NCBI RefSeq assembly: GCF_024707525.1
Contig: NZ_CP062231.1
Span: forward strand, 4,216,001-4,280,000
Length of the DNA stretch: 64,000 nt
Source of the DNA: Rhizobium sp. TH2
GTDB taxonomy: Bacteria > Pseudomonadota > Alphaproteobacteria > Rhizobiales > Rhizobiaceae
Reading direction: 5' to 3'
The position numbers and the translations under genes were made by a program. Position 1 is the first letter of the stretch. Every line of letters begins with the position of its first letter. The notes below the pieces were generated by a model. It saw nothing but the letters and a program-made list of their open reading frames with translations. It was not told the origin of the DNA and did not search any database. This document shows, piece after piece, positions 1-6,353 of this stretch.

Positions 1-415
1 CCATCAGCGCCGAGGGCGTGGTCTTGTCGCATCCGGTCGTCAGCACCACGCCGTCGATCGGATAGCCGTAAAGCACTTCCACCAGGCCGAGATAGGCGAG
101 ATTGCGGTCGAGCGCCGCCGTCGGCCGCTTGCAGTTCTCGAACAGTGGATGGGTGGGGAATTCGATGGCGATGCCGCCCGCGTCGCGTATGCCGTCGCGG
201 ACCCGTTTGGCCAGTTCGATATGATGGCGATTGCATGGATTGATATCGCTGCCCGATTGCGCGATGCCGATGATCGGCTTGCCGGAGCGCAATTCCTCGG
301 GCGTGATCCCCTGGTTCATGAAGCGCTCGAGATAAAGCGCCGTCATATCGATGTAATCAGGGTTGTCGAACCAGTCCTGGGAACGCAGGCGGCGCTTTGG
401 ATTTGGTTCGGACAT
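1..415 (-). CDS. IlvD/Edd-family sugar-acid dehydratase, N-terminal part (gene runs off the window)
   Basis: Only the first 138 codons are present; the gene continues past base 1. The N-terminus ([20 protein letters not shown]) and the motifs DINPCNRHH (about residues 58-66) and TTGCDKTTP (about 126-134) are those of the IlvD/Edd family, whose cysteines bind an Fe-S cluster that dehydrates 2,3-dihydroxy acids. The [21 protein letters not shown] opening is closer to the L-arabinonate/galactonate-type sugar-acid dehydratases than to biosynthetic IlvD, but the substrate cannot be fixed from this fragment. It is transcribed leftwards, downstream of the inverted-repeat pair at 446-605. Confidence 0.85.
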   Translation of the reverse strand, partial: MSEPNPKRRLRSQDWFDNPDYIDMTALYLERFMNQGITPEELRSGKPIIGIAQSGSDINPCNRHHIELAKRVRDGIRDAGGIAIEFPTHPLFENCKRPTAALDRNLAYLGLVEVLYGYPIDGVVLTTGCDKTTPSALM

Positions 416-445
416 ATCGATCATTCCCGTGGAGTCACAAATTAG

Positions 446-605
446 TACCCCGCCCCAACCCCTCCCCACAAGGGGGAGGGGCTAACCGGCGGCACCCCTC
501 CCGCCCAAAAAGCAACGTCTCCACAAGTGGCGATCGTGAGATGAGAAAAGAGCGGTGATACACGTTAAGCCCCTCCCCCTTGTGGGGAGGGGTTGGGGCG
601 GGGTC
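446..605. repeat. Inverted pair of about 41-bp GC-rich palindromic repeats
   Basis: The segment 446-486 and the segment 564-605 are reverse complements of each other over about 41 bases with a single one-base difference. They flank a 77-base spacer. Each arm is itself a hairpin, CCCCTCCCC facing GGGGGAGGGG around CACAA or TTGTG. This looks like a REP/BIME-type intergenic element rather than a gene. It lies between metZ and the dehydratase, both read leftwards, and could fold as one very stable hairpin in the transcript. No other copy was noticed in the window. Confidence 0.75.
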
Positions 606-611
606 TTAAAA

Positions 612-1796
612 TTACTTCCCGATCTTCGACAACGCCCGGTCGAAATCCTCGATCAGGTCATCCGCATCCTCGATCCCAGCCGAGAGCCGCAGCAGCCCCG
701 GCGAGATGCCCAGTTCGACGCGTGCATCTTCGGTCAGGTTCTTGTGCGTCGTCGTCGCCGGATGGGTGATCAGGCTCTTGGCGTCACCAAGATTGTTGGA
801 AATCATGACAACGTCGAGCCCGTCTTGCACCGAGAAGGCAGCATTCTTGCCGCCCTTCAGCTCGAACGCGACCAGTGTCGAGCCGCCGGTCATCTGGCGC
901 GCGATAATGTCGGCCTGCGGATGATCCTTGCGGCCGGGATAGATCACCTTGGCGACCGCGCTGTGACCCGCGAGGAAATCCGCCACCTTGGTCGCGTTCT
1001 CCGTCTGCTGCTTTACGCGCAGTGCCATGGTCTCCAGGCCCTTGAGCAGAACCCAGGCGTTGAACGGCGACATGGCCGGGCCGGAATGGCGGAAATAATC
1101 GTGCAGGTTGGCGTCGATCCATTCCTTGTCCGACAGCACCACGCCGCCGAGGCAGCGGCCCTGACCATCGATATGCTTGGTGGCGGAATAGACGACGATA
1201 TGGGCGCCGAGTTCGAGCGGCTTCTGGAACAGCGGCGTGGCGAACACGTTGTCGACCACGACCTTCGCGCCGACCTGGTTGGCGAGCTTCGCGACGCCTT
1301 CGAGATCGACCACTTCAAGCGTCGGATTGGTCGGGCTTTCCAGGAAGAACACCTTGGTCGTCGGGCGGATTGCCTTTTCCCAGTTGGCGAGATCCTTGCC
1401 GTCGATCAGCGTACATTCGATGCCGTATTTCGGCGCCAGCGTCTCGACCACCCAGCGGCAGGAACCGAACAGTGCGCGCGCGGCGACGATATGGTCGCCC
1501 GCCTTCAACTGGCAAAGGATCGCGGCGGTGACGGCCGCCATGCCGGAGGCTGTGGCGCGGGCGTCTTCCGCGTTCTCCAGCAGGCACATGCGCTTTTCGA
1601 ACATGTCATTGGTGGGGCTGCCGTAACGCGCATAGATGAAGCCGTCCGTCTCGCCCTTGAAACGGGCTTCGGCCGCGGCCGAGTTCTCATAGACAAAGCC
1701 CTGCGTCAGGAAGATCGCTTCGGAAGTCTCACCATATTGGGAACGCAATGTGCCGCCGTGGACGAGTTTGGTTGCCGGCCGCCAGTTCTTGCTCAT
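612..1796 (-). CDS. metZ: O-succinylhomoserine sulfhydrylase
   Basis: A 394-residue PLP-dependent Cys/Met-metabolism enzyme that makes homocysteine directly from O-succinylhomoserine and sulfide. Visible family features are YARYGSPTND, the glycine-rich SGMAAV segment, the VVDNVFATP strand and the PLP-lysine motif SATKHIDGQGR. The start MSKNWRPATKLVHGG was chosen because GAAGG lies about 8 bases upstream and this is where family members begin; the frame stays open upstream only because the leader is short. Expression is probably controlled by the SAM-II riboswitch and attenuator directly upstream. MetZ rather than MetB or MetY is inferred from overall resemblance and the riboswitch context. 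Confidence 0.92.
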   Translation of the reverse strand: MSKNWRPATKLVHGGTLRSQYGETSEAIFLTQGFVYENSAAAEARFKGETDGFIYARYGSPTNDMFEKRMCLLENAEDARATASGMAAVTAAILCQLKAGDHIVAARALFGSCRWVVETLAPKYGIECTLIDGKDLANWEKAIRPTTKVFFLESPTNPTLEVVDLEGVAKLANQVGAKVVVDNVFATPLFQKPLELGAHIVVYSATKHIDGQGRCLGGVVLSDKEWIDANLHDYFRHSGPAMSPFNAWVLLKGLETMALRVKQQTENATKVADFLAGHSAVAKVIYPGRKDHPQADIIARQMTGGSTLVAFELKGGKNAAFSVQDGLDVVMISNNLGDAKSLITHPATTTHKNLTEDARVELGISPGLLRLSAGIEDADDLIEDFDRALSKIGK

Positions 1797-1814
1797 ATCA
1801 TCACCTTCAGACAT

Positions 1815-1846
1815 CAAAAAACCGGCCGCAAAAAGCAGGCCGGTTT
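1815..1846 (-). terminator. Riboswitch-linked intrinsic terminator (attenuator) of metZ
   Basis: On the minus strand AAACCGGCC (1846-1838) pairs perfectly with GGCCGGTTT (1827-1819) around a 10-base loop and runs into a T6 tract. It lies between the SAM-II aptamer and the metZ start. A competing pairing is possible: GGCCGG at 1861-1856, which begins inside the last two bases of the aptamer's AAAAAGG, can pair with CCGGCC at 1843-1838. SAM binding should occupy AAAAAGG, block that antiterminator and favour termination. Confidence 0.8.
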
Positions 1847-1857
1847 CCAACGAACCC

Positions 1858-1915
1858 GGCCTTTTTAGCTACTTGTTTAACGTGGCTGCAAGCCGGCCGG
1901 CCAAATCACCACGGG
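1858..1915 (-). promoter_or_regulatory. SAM-II riboswitch
   Basis: The minus-strand leader of metZ matches the SAM-II (metA motif) consensus. P1 is CGTGG (1913-1909) paired with CCACG (1885-1881), followed by the conserved loop start TGATTTGG, the TTGCA stretch before the P1 3' strand, an A-rich segment TTAAACAAG, and the terminal pseudoknot strand AGCTAAAAAGG (1870-1860). SAM-II elements are known upstream of metA, metX and metZ in alphaproteobacteria and repress on SAM binding. The pseudoknot's AAAAAGG is about 65 bases from the start codon, so readout is more likely at the following terminator than by masking the ribosome site. Confidence 0.93.
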
Positions 1916-1924
1916 ACAAATCGG

Positions 1925-1952
1925 GCTTAACGCATCTGCCTTCTTGCGTCAA
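1925..1952 (-). promoter_or_regulatory. Candidate promoter for the metZ leader
   Basis: Minus strand TTGACG (1952-1947), a 16-base spacer, and TTAAGC (1930-1925). This would start transcription a few bases before the SAM-II aptamer. The -35 is good and the -10 is poor, so this is tentative. Confidence 0.35.
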
Positions 1953-1997
1953 CGGGAATGGATTTCTATTGTCCCGTCCTGACCCTTAGGAGATGAA

Positions 1998-3092
1998 ATG
2001 GCAGGCATACTTGCAGACCGCGCGATCCGGACATTGTTCGACGAAGGCCGGCTTATATCCGAAAAGCCGCTCGACGCCGACCAGATCCAGCCGGCCAGCC
2101 TCGATCTCCGGCTGGGCGCCAACGCGTTCCGCGTGCGCGCGTCCTTCCTGCCGGGGCCATCAAAGCGCGTCGCCGATAAGCTCGACAGGCTCAAGCTGCA
2201 TGTGATCGATCTCTCGGAAGGCGCGGTGCTGGAAACCGGCTGCGTCTATATCGTGCCGCTGATCGAGAGCCTCGACCTGCCGGCCTCGCTCTCGGCCTCC
2301 ACCAACCCCAAGAGTTCGACGGGCCGGCTCGATATCTTCACCCGCGTGATCACCGACTATTCCCAGGAATTCGACCAGATTCCCTTGGGCTACAAGGGGC
2401 CGCTCTACCTCGAAATCTCGCCGAAGACCTTCCCGATCGTAGTCCGCCGCGGCTCGCGCCTGTCGCAGATCCGCTTCCGCAACGGCCAGTCGCTGCTCAG
2501 GGAAGACGAGATGCTGGCGCTGCACCTCTCGGACACGCTGGTCGCCAGCGAAAAGCCTGTGATTGCAGGTTCCTCGATCGCGCTGTCGATCGACCTCAAG
2601 GGAACCGGCCCGGAGGGGCTGATCGGCTATCGCGGCAAGCGGCATTCGGCGGTCATCGATGTCGACGTGAAGGCGGCCCATGACATTTTCGATTTCTGGG
2701 AGCCGATCTACAGTCGCGGCCGCAACGAACTGATCCTCGATCCGGACGAGTTCTACATCCTCGTCTCCCGCGAGGCCGTGCACGTGCCGCCGCTCTACGC
2801 GGCTGAAATGGTGCCCTTCGATCCGCTGGTCGGCGAGTTCCGCGTCCACTATGCCGGCTTCTTCGATCCCGGATTCGGCCATGCCCAGGCAGGCGGTGCG
2901 GGCGCGCGGGCGGTGCTCGAAGTGCGCAGCCACGACGTGCCGTTCATCCTCGACCATGGTCAGATCATCGGCCGGCTGGTCTACGAGCACATGCATGAAA
3001 TGCCCGAGGCGCTCTACGGCTCCGGCCTCGGCTCGAACTACCAGGCACAGGGCTTGAAGCTTTCCAAGCATTTCAGGGGTGCGGCGGAGTAA
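1998..3092 (+). CDS. dcd: dCTP deaminase, alphaproteobacterial double-length form
   Basis: The 364-residue protein is about twice the length of E. coli Dcd (193) and reads as two dUTPase-like domains in tandem. The first half has IQPASLDLRLG (about 30-40). The second has DPLVGEFRVHYAGFFDPGFG, then a glycine/alanine-rich turn, then AVLEVRSHDVPF with the glutamate expected at the active site, and GQIIGRLVYEHM. The product converts dCTP to dUTP for thymidylate synthesis. An AGGAG site lies just before the ATG. It is divergent from metZ and convergent with the ion channel, with 3 bases between stop codons. Confidence 0.88.
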   Translation: MAGILADRAIRTLFDEGRLISEKPLDADQIQPASLDLRLGANAFRVRASFLPGPSKRVADKLDRLKLHVIDLSEGAVLETGCVYIVPLIESLDLPASLSASTNPKSSTGRLDIFTRVITDYSQEFDQIPLGYKGPLYLEISPKTFPIVVRRGSRLSQIRFRNGQSLLREDEMLALHLSDTLVASEKPVIAGSSIALSIDLKGTGPEGLIGYRGKRHSAVIDVDVKAAHDIFDFWEPIYSRGRNELILDPDEFYILVSREAVHVPPLYAAEMVPFDPLVGEFRVHYAGFFDPGFGHAQAGGAGARAVLEVRSHDVPFILDHGQIIGRLVYEHMHEMPEALYGSGLGSNYQAQGLKLSKHFRGAAE

Positions 3093-3095
3093 ATC

Positions 3096-3884
3096 TCATC
3101 CGTGTTTCGCGCGGCGCAGTTCGACGAGTTCGTGCCGGATCTCGCGAAGCTCGCGCAGGATTTCCGCCTGCTCCACCTCCATCTCGGCTTGCGCCTCCTT
3201 CACCTCCGCCTCGTGCTCGGTCTGCATGGCCGAGACGATGATACCGATGAACAGGTTGAGCACGGTGAACGACGTGGCCAGGATGAACGGCAGGAAGAAC
3301 ATCCACGCCTGAGGATGCTTGTCCATCACCGGCCGGACGATCTCGGCCGCCCAGCCTTCGAGCGTCATGACCTGGAACAGCGTGAAGGCGGAGGCGGCGA
3401 TATTGCCGAAATAGACCGGAAAATCCGCCCCGTAGAGTTTGGTCGCCATGACTGAGAAAACGTAGAAGACGAGCATCAGCAGCAGGAAGATCGACCCCAT
3501 CGAGGGCAGCGCTAGGAACAGGCCGCCCACCACGCGCCGCATGGAAGGGATGATCGAGACGAGCCGCAGGACACGCAGCACGCGAAGCGCACGCAGGATC
3601 GAAAGCGGTCCGCTTGCCGGCAGTAACGAAATACCTACGACCAGGAAATCGAAGACACGCCAGGGATCGCGAAAGAAGGCAGTCCTGTAGATCACGATCT
3701 TGGCCATCAGCTCGACGACGAAAACGCCGAGCAGCGCATGATCGATCAGATGCAACAGGTCGCCGTACTTCGCCATGATAGAAGGCGAGGTCTCCAGCCC
3801 GAGCGTGACGGCATTGAGCACGATCAGCCATGTTATGGTGAGATCGAATACGCGCGACTCGATCAGGCCCTGCAAGCGCTCCAT
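3096..3884 (-). CDS. BacNav-type voltage-gated cation channel
   Basis: A 262-residue six-helix channel subunit. S1 (TWLIVLNAVTLGLET), S2 (VFVVELMAKI), S3 (FDFLVVGISLL), and S4 with an arginine every third residue (ILRALRVLRVLRLV, about 94-107) form the voltage sensor. The pore loop is FTLFQVMTLEGWA and S6 is ATSFTVLNLFIGIIVSA. A long charged coiled coil (about 222-260) follows, as in NaChBac-type tetramers. The filter reads TLEGW where NaChBac has TLESW. The ATG at 3884 (MERLQGLI) has an AAGGG-like ribosome site, preferred over an upstream start. Likely physiological roles, such as motility or pH, are inferred from family knowledge only. Confidence 0.88.
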   Translation of the reverse strand: MERLQGLIESRVFDLTITWLIVLNAVTLGLETSPSIMAKYGDLLHLIDHALLGVFVVELMAKIVIYRTAFFRDPWRVFDFLVVGISLLPASGPLSILRALRVLRVLRLVSIIPSMRRVVGGLFLALPSMGSIFLLLMLVFYVFSVMATKLYGADFPVYFGNIAASAFTLFQVMTLEGWAAEIVRPVMDKHPQAWMFFLPFILATSFTVLNLFIGIIVSAMQTEHEAEVKEAQAEMEVEQAEILRELREIRHELVELRRAKHG

Positions 3885-3963
3885 GTCTCGCCTTCCCTTT
3901 TGATTTTCACCGCTCGCTCTTAGCAAGGCGGACCTCGGGGAAGGAAGGCTTATCTTGAGCTAT

Positions 3964-5316
3964 TCACGCAGCTTCAAGCAATTCGATACGCGCGATCGCA
4001 CGTTCGAGCGCTGCGATACAGACGGGATCATGCGACGCGCCGGCACCTTCATGAAGGATTGCGAACGCTTTGGCGATCGGCATGGCAGCGCGATAAGGCC
4101 GGTCCGCCGTCAGCGCATCGAATACGTCAGCGGTGGAAATAATCCTTGTATCGAGGCAGATTGCATCGCCCGAAATCCCGCGCGGATAGCCCTTGCCATC
4201 GAGGCGCTCGTGATGGGCGCCGGCGACGCGCGCGAGATCGGAGAAGACGGTGATTTTCTGCAAAATCGCCTCGGAATGAGCGGCGTGGTCCTTCATTGCC
4301 TCCCATTCCTGTCCATCGAGCTTGCCATTCTTGTCGAGGATCGAATTGCTGACGCCGAGCTTGCCGATATCGTGCAGAAGAGCGGCGCGCTTGATCCAGC
4401 GCCGCTTCGGCAGATCATAAGCCATCTCTTCGGCGATCATGTCGGTGAACAGCGCCACGCGATCGCTATGGCCAGAGGTGAACGGGCTCTTGGCATCGAT
4501 GACACGCGCGAAGGCTGCGGCGATGTCGTCGAGATAGTCCTCGTCAGCCATGCGCGCCGACTGGCCGGGTTCCAACGAGAGCACGATCTCGCTGAGTTCA
4601 AGCGAGGCGAGCGTGCTCCAGAAAGCCTCATCAGAGGCAAGCCTGAGGAACACATCCGCGAAGGCCGGGTCGAACCAGGAACCGCTGCGGCGCCTGACTT
4701 CCCGGCATGCGGCATCCCTGCCGCCGCTGACATAGAAGACGTCGATCACCTGGCACATCAGGGCAATCCGCGCGAATGGCGAGATGACAGCGCCGGCCAG
4801 ACCTTGCGGCTTGCCGCCGCCGTCGAAGTGTTCATCGAGATCGAGGATTCCATGAGCCACGGGCTCGGAAAAATGCATCTGCCGCGCAATTTCGGCGCCG
4901 CGTTGGCAGCGCGTCTCGATCAGTTCCCGCGAGATCGTGCCGCCATTCTGCAATATGTTGAGCACGCCGCGAAAACGCTCGGCGAGCCCTGCTTGCAATC
5001 CTGTGTGGCTCAGCACGAAGCCCAGCACCTGACTCAAGCTGGAGTCGACGAGCTTGAAATCCTTCTTGAACGTCAGGTCGTCGGCCAGGTAAAGTTCGCA
5101 GATGCGTGCCGCATTGGACGAACAGCCGAGATCCTTCAGGAGCAAGGTGTAATAGAGATCGCCAAGTTCTTCCGTCGAGAAGCCGAGTTGCCGACCGATC
5201 TGCATGCCGATCCAGCAGCAGCGGATGCAGTGACCCGCCGGTTGGCCCTCGGTCATATCGAGCGCGTGGCTGAGCGCGCCCATGATCTCCGCGAGACGGA
5301 TCGATTGCCCTGACAT
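3964..5316 (-). CDS. Tandem HD-GYP protein, probable c-di-GMP phosphodiesterase
   Basis: A 450-residue soluble protein with two HD-GYP-like halves. The C-terminal half has the complete set: HSDRVA, LLHDIGKLG, HAAHSEAIL, HHERLDGKGYP, and IISTADVFDALTADRPYR. These bind the di-metal centre and hydrolyse cyclic di-GMP. The N-terminal half (about 20-220) keeps the fold pattern but is degenerate: KDLG replaces HDIG and EHFDGGGKPQGL replaces the HHE-GYP motif, so it is probably regulatory. No transmembrane segment or receiver domain is present. It is a single-gene unit upstream of and divergent from the tRNA. Confidence 0.87.
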   Translation of the reverse strand: MSGQSIRLAEIMGALSHALDMTEGQPAGHCIRCCWIGMQIGRQLGFSTEELGDLYYTLLLKDLGCSSNAARICELYLADDLTFKKDFKLVDSSLSQVLGFVLSHTGLQAGLAERFRGVLNILQNGGTISRELIETRCQRGAEIARQMHFSEPVAHGILDLDEHFDGGGKPQGLAGAVISPFARIALMCQVIDVFYVSGGRDAACREVRRRSGSWFDPAFADVFLRLASDEAFWSTLASLELSEIVLSLEPGQSARMADEDYLDDIAAAFARVIDAKSPFTSGHSDRVALFTDMIAEEMAYDLPKRRWIKRAALLHDIGKLGVSNSILDKNGKLDGQEWEAMKDHAAHSEAILQKITVFSDLARVAGAHHERLDGKGYPRGISGDAICLDTRIISTADVFDALTADRPYRAAMPIAKAFAILHEGAGASHDPVCIAALERAIARIELLEAA

Positions 5317-5387
5317 GATGTGCCGACCCCCGCTGTTTGACGAAGGGTGACGCTAACATGGCCGCGCTGAGAGAGTCTTAACGGCCC

Positions 5388-5420
5388 TTGACAGCAGGCC
5401 GAATGTATCGGATTTGAAAG
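5388..5420 (+). promoter_or_regulatory. Candidate promoter of tRNA-Gly
   Basis: CTTGACA with the core TTGACA at 5388-5393 lies 33 bases before the mature tRNA. A weak -10 (around GGATTT, 5410-5415) follows. The -35 is a good match and the -10 is not. Confidence 0.35.
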
Positions 5421-5425
5421 GCCGT

Positions 5426-5499
5426 GCGGGTGTAGCTCAATGGTAGAGCAGCAGCTTCCCAAGCTGAATACGGGGGTTCGATTCCCCTCACCCGCTCCA
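5426..5499 (+). tRNA. tRNA-Gly (anticodon CCC)
   Basis: A 74-base cloverleaf. The acceptor GCGGGTG pairs with CACCCGC and ends TCCA, with CCA encoded. The D stem is GCTC/GAGC, the anticodon loop TTCCCAA gives CCC, and the T arm has TTCGATT. The stem pair at 27-43 is a G-A mismatch. It reads the glycine codon GGG. Confidence 0.96.
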
Positions 5500-5511
5500 G
5501 CACCTTTCCCG

Positions 5512-6228
5512 TCAGAAATTCTTCAGCGCCTCGGCATCGGTGATCTGCACCATGCGGCCGCGAATGGAAACGCCGGTTTTCCGGAGCATGGAGAAGGCAC
5601 GTGACAGCGCTTCCGGCGCGAGGCCCAGCTTGCCCGCGAGCAAGCTCTTCTGGAATGGCAGCTTGAAGGCATTGCCGGGGCCGCCATGGGCGTGCCAAAG
5701 CTCGAGCAGGTACTTGGCAACGCGCTGAGGCGCGGTGTGCAGCCGGTCGTTGGCGACGCTGAGACGGGCATCCATCGCATGGAACGCCATGATCCGCATC
5801 AGCGACAGCGCGAGCGCGGGCTCCTCGACGAGCATTGGCCGGATTTTCTCTCCATCGAAGCGGGCGAGTGTCGTCGCCTCCGCAGCCTGCACCTGGAACG
5901 GATAGCATTCATCGAGAAACATGGCGCATTCGGCAAAGACATCGCCGGCGCCGTAGACCGCGATATCCGCCTCGCGGCGGTCCTTTTCGAGCCGGTAGAG
6001 ACGGACATGCCCACTCAACACCACGAAGAACTCCTGCGGCCGCGAGTCCATCTCGATCAGGATCTCCCGGTTCGGATGGGCAGTCACCACGGCGCTGTCC
6101 AGCATCCTTCTCTGCAGCCGCGGATCGAGAGAGGCAAGCAAACGCGATCTGGACAGAACGTCCCGGTCGCGCGCATTCAATTTCAGGCTCTTGTGCAATC
6201 CATGGTCTCCCGATGACAGGTCCGGCAT
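5512..6228 (-). CDS. Crp/Fnr-family transcriptional regulator
   Basis: The 238-residue protein has a cyclic-nucleotide-binding-type beta barrel (about 35-140, with FFVVLSGHVRLYRL and GAGDVFAEC) and a C-terminal helix-turn-helix (about 185-230: LLAGKLGLAPEALSRAFSML). It lacks the N-terminal cysteine cluster of true FNR, so it probably does not carry a 4Fe-4S oxygen sensor. DNR/NnrR- or FixK-like members are the nearest guess. The start MPDLSSG has GGAG just upstream. A perfect TTGAT-N4-ATCAA box 33 bases before the start suggests autoregulation or control by another family member. Confidence 0.82.
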   Translation of the reverse strand: MPDLSSGDHGLHKSLKLNARDRDVLSRSRLLASLDPRLQRRMLDSAVVTAHPNREILIEMDSRPQEFFVVLSGHVRLYRLEKDRREADIAVYGAGDVFAECAMFLDECYPFQVQAAEATTLARFDGEKIRPMLVEEPALALSLMRIMAFHAMDARLSVANDRLHTAPQRVAKYLLELWHAHGGPGNAFKLPFQKSLLAGKLGLAPEALSRAFSMLRKTGVSIRGRMVQITDAEALKNF

Positions 6229-6260
6229 GCTCCACAGTACAGGAAGCGTGGGCAACCGAA

Positions 6261-6274
6261 TTGATCTGGATCAA
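6261..6274. promoter_or_regulatory. FNR/FixK/NNR-type binding site
   Basis: TTGATCTGGATCAA is a perfect match to the symmetrical TTGAT-N4-ATCAA consensus. It sits between the terminator of the RND pump gene and the start of the Crp/Fnr regulator, which is the only gene it can plausibly control. Confidence 0.75.
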
Positions 6275-6292
6275 TTCCGGGCAAATATTCCC

Positions 6293-6326
6293 GGAAAAAG
6301 CAAAAACCCGGCACGTGGCCGGGTTT
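6293..6326 (-). terminator. Terminator of the RND efflux operon
   Basis: On the minus strand AAACCCGGC (6326-6318) and GCCGGGTTT (6312-6304) form a 9-bp stem with a 5-base loop, followed by a T-rich tail. It lies directly after the RND pump stop codon. Confidence 0.85.
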
Positions 6327-6353
6327 GTGTCTTTTGTCATGGAATGGAGAGCT

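Noticed and set aside
555..1868. 437-codon plus-strand frame opposite metZ
   Set aside because: It is a high-GC antisense shadow of metZ; its translation has no recognisable family and runs through the riboswitch.
5512..6228. Calling the Crp/Fnr protein FNR or FixK
   Set aside because: The N-terminal cysteines of FNR are missing and nothing distinguishes FixK, DNR or NnrR from sequence alone.
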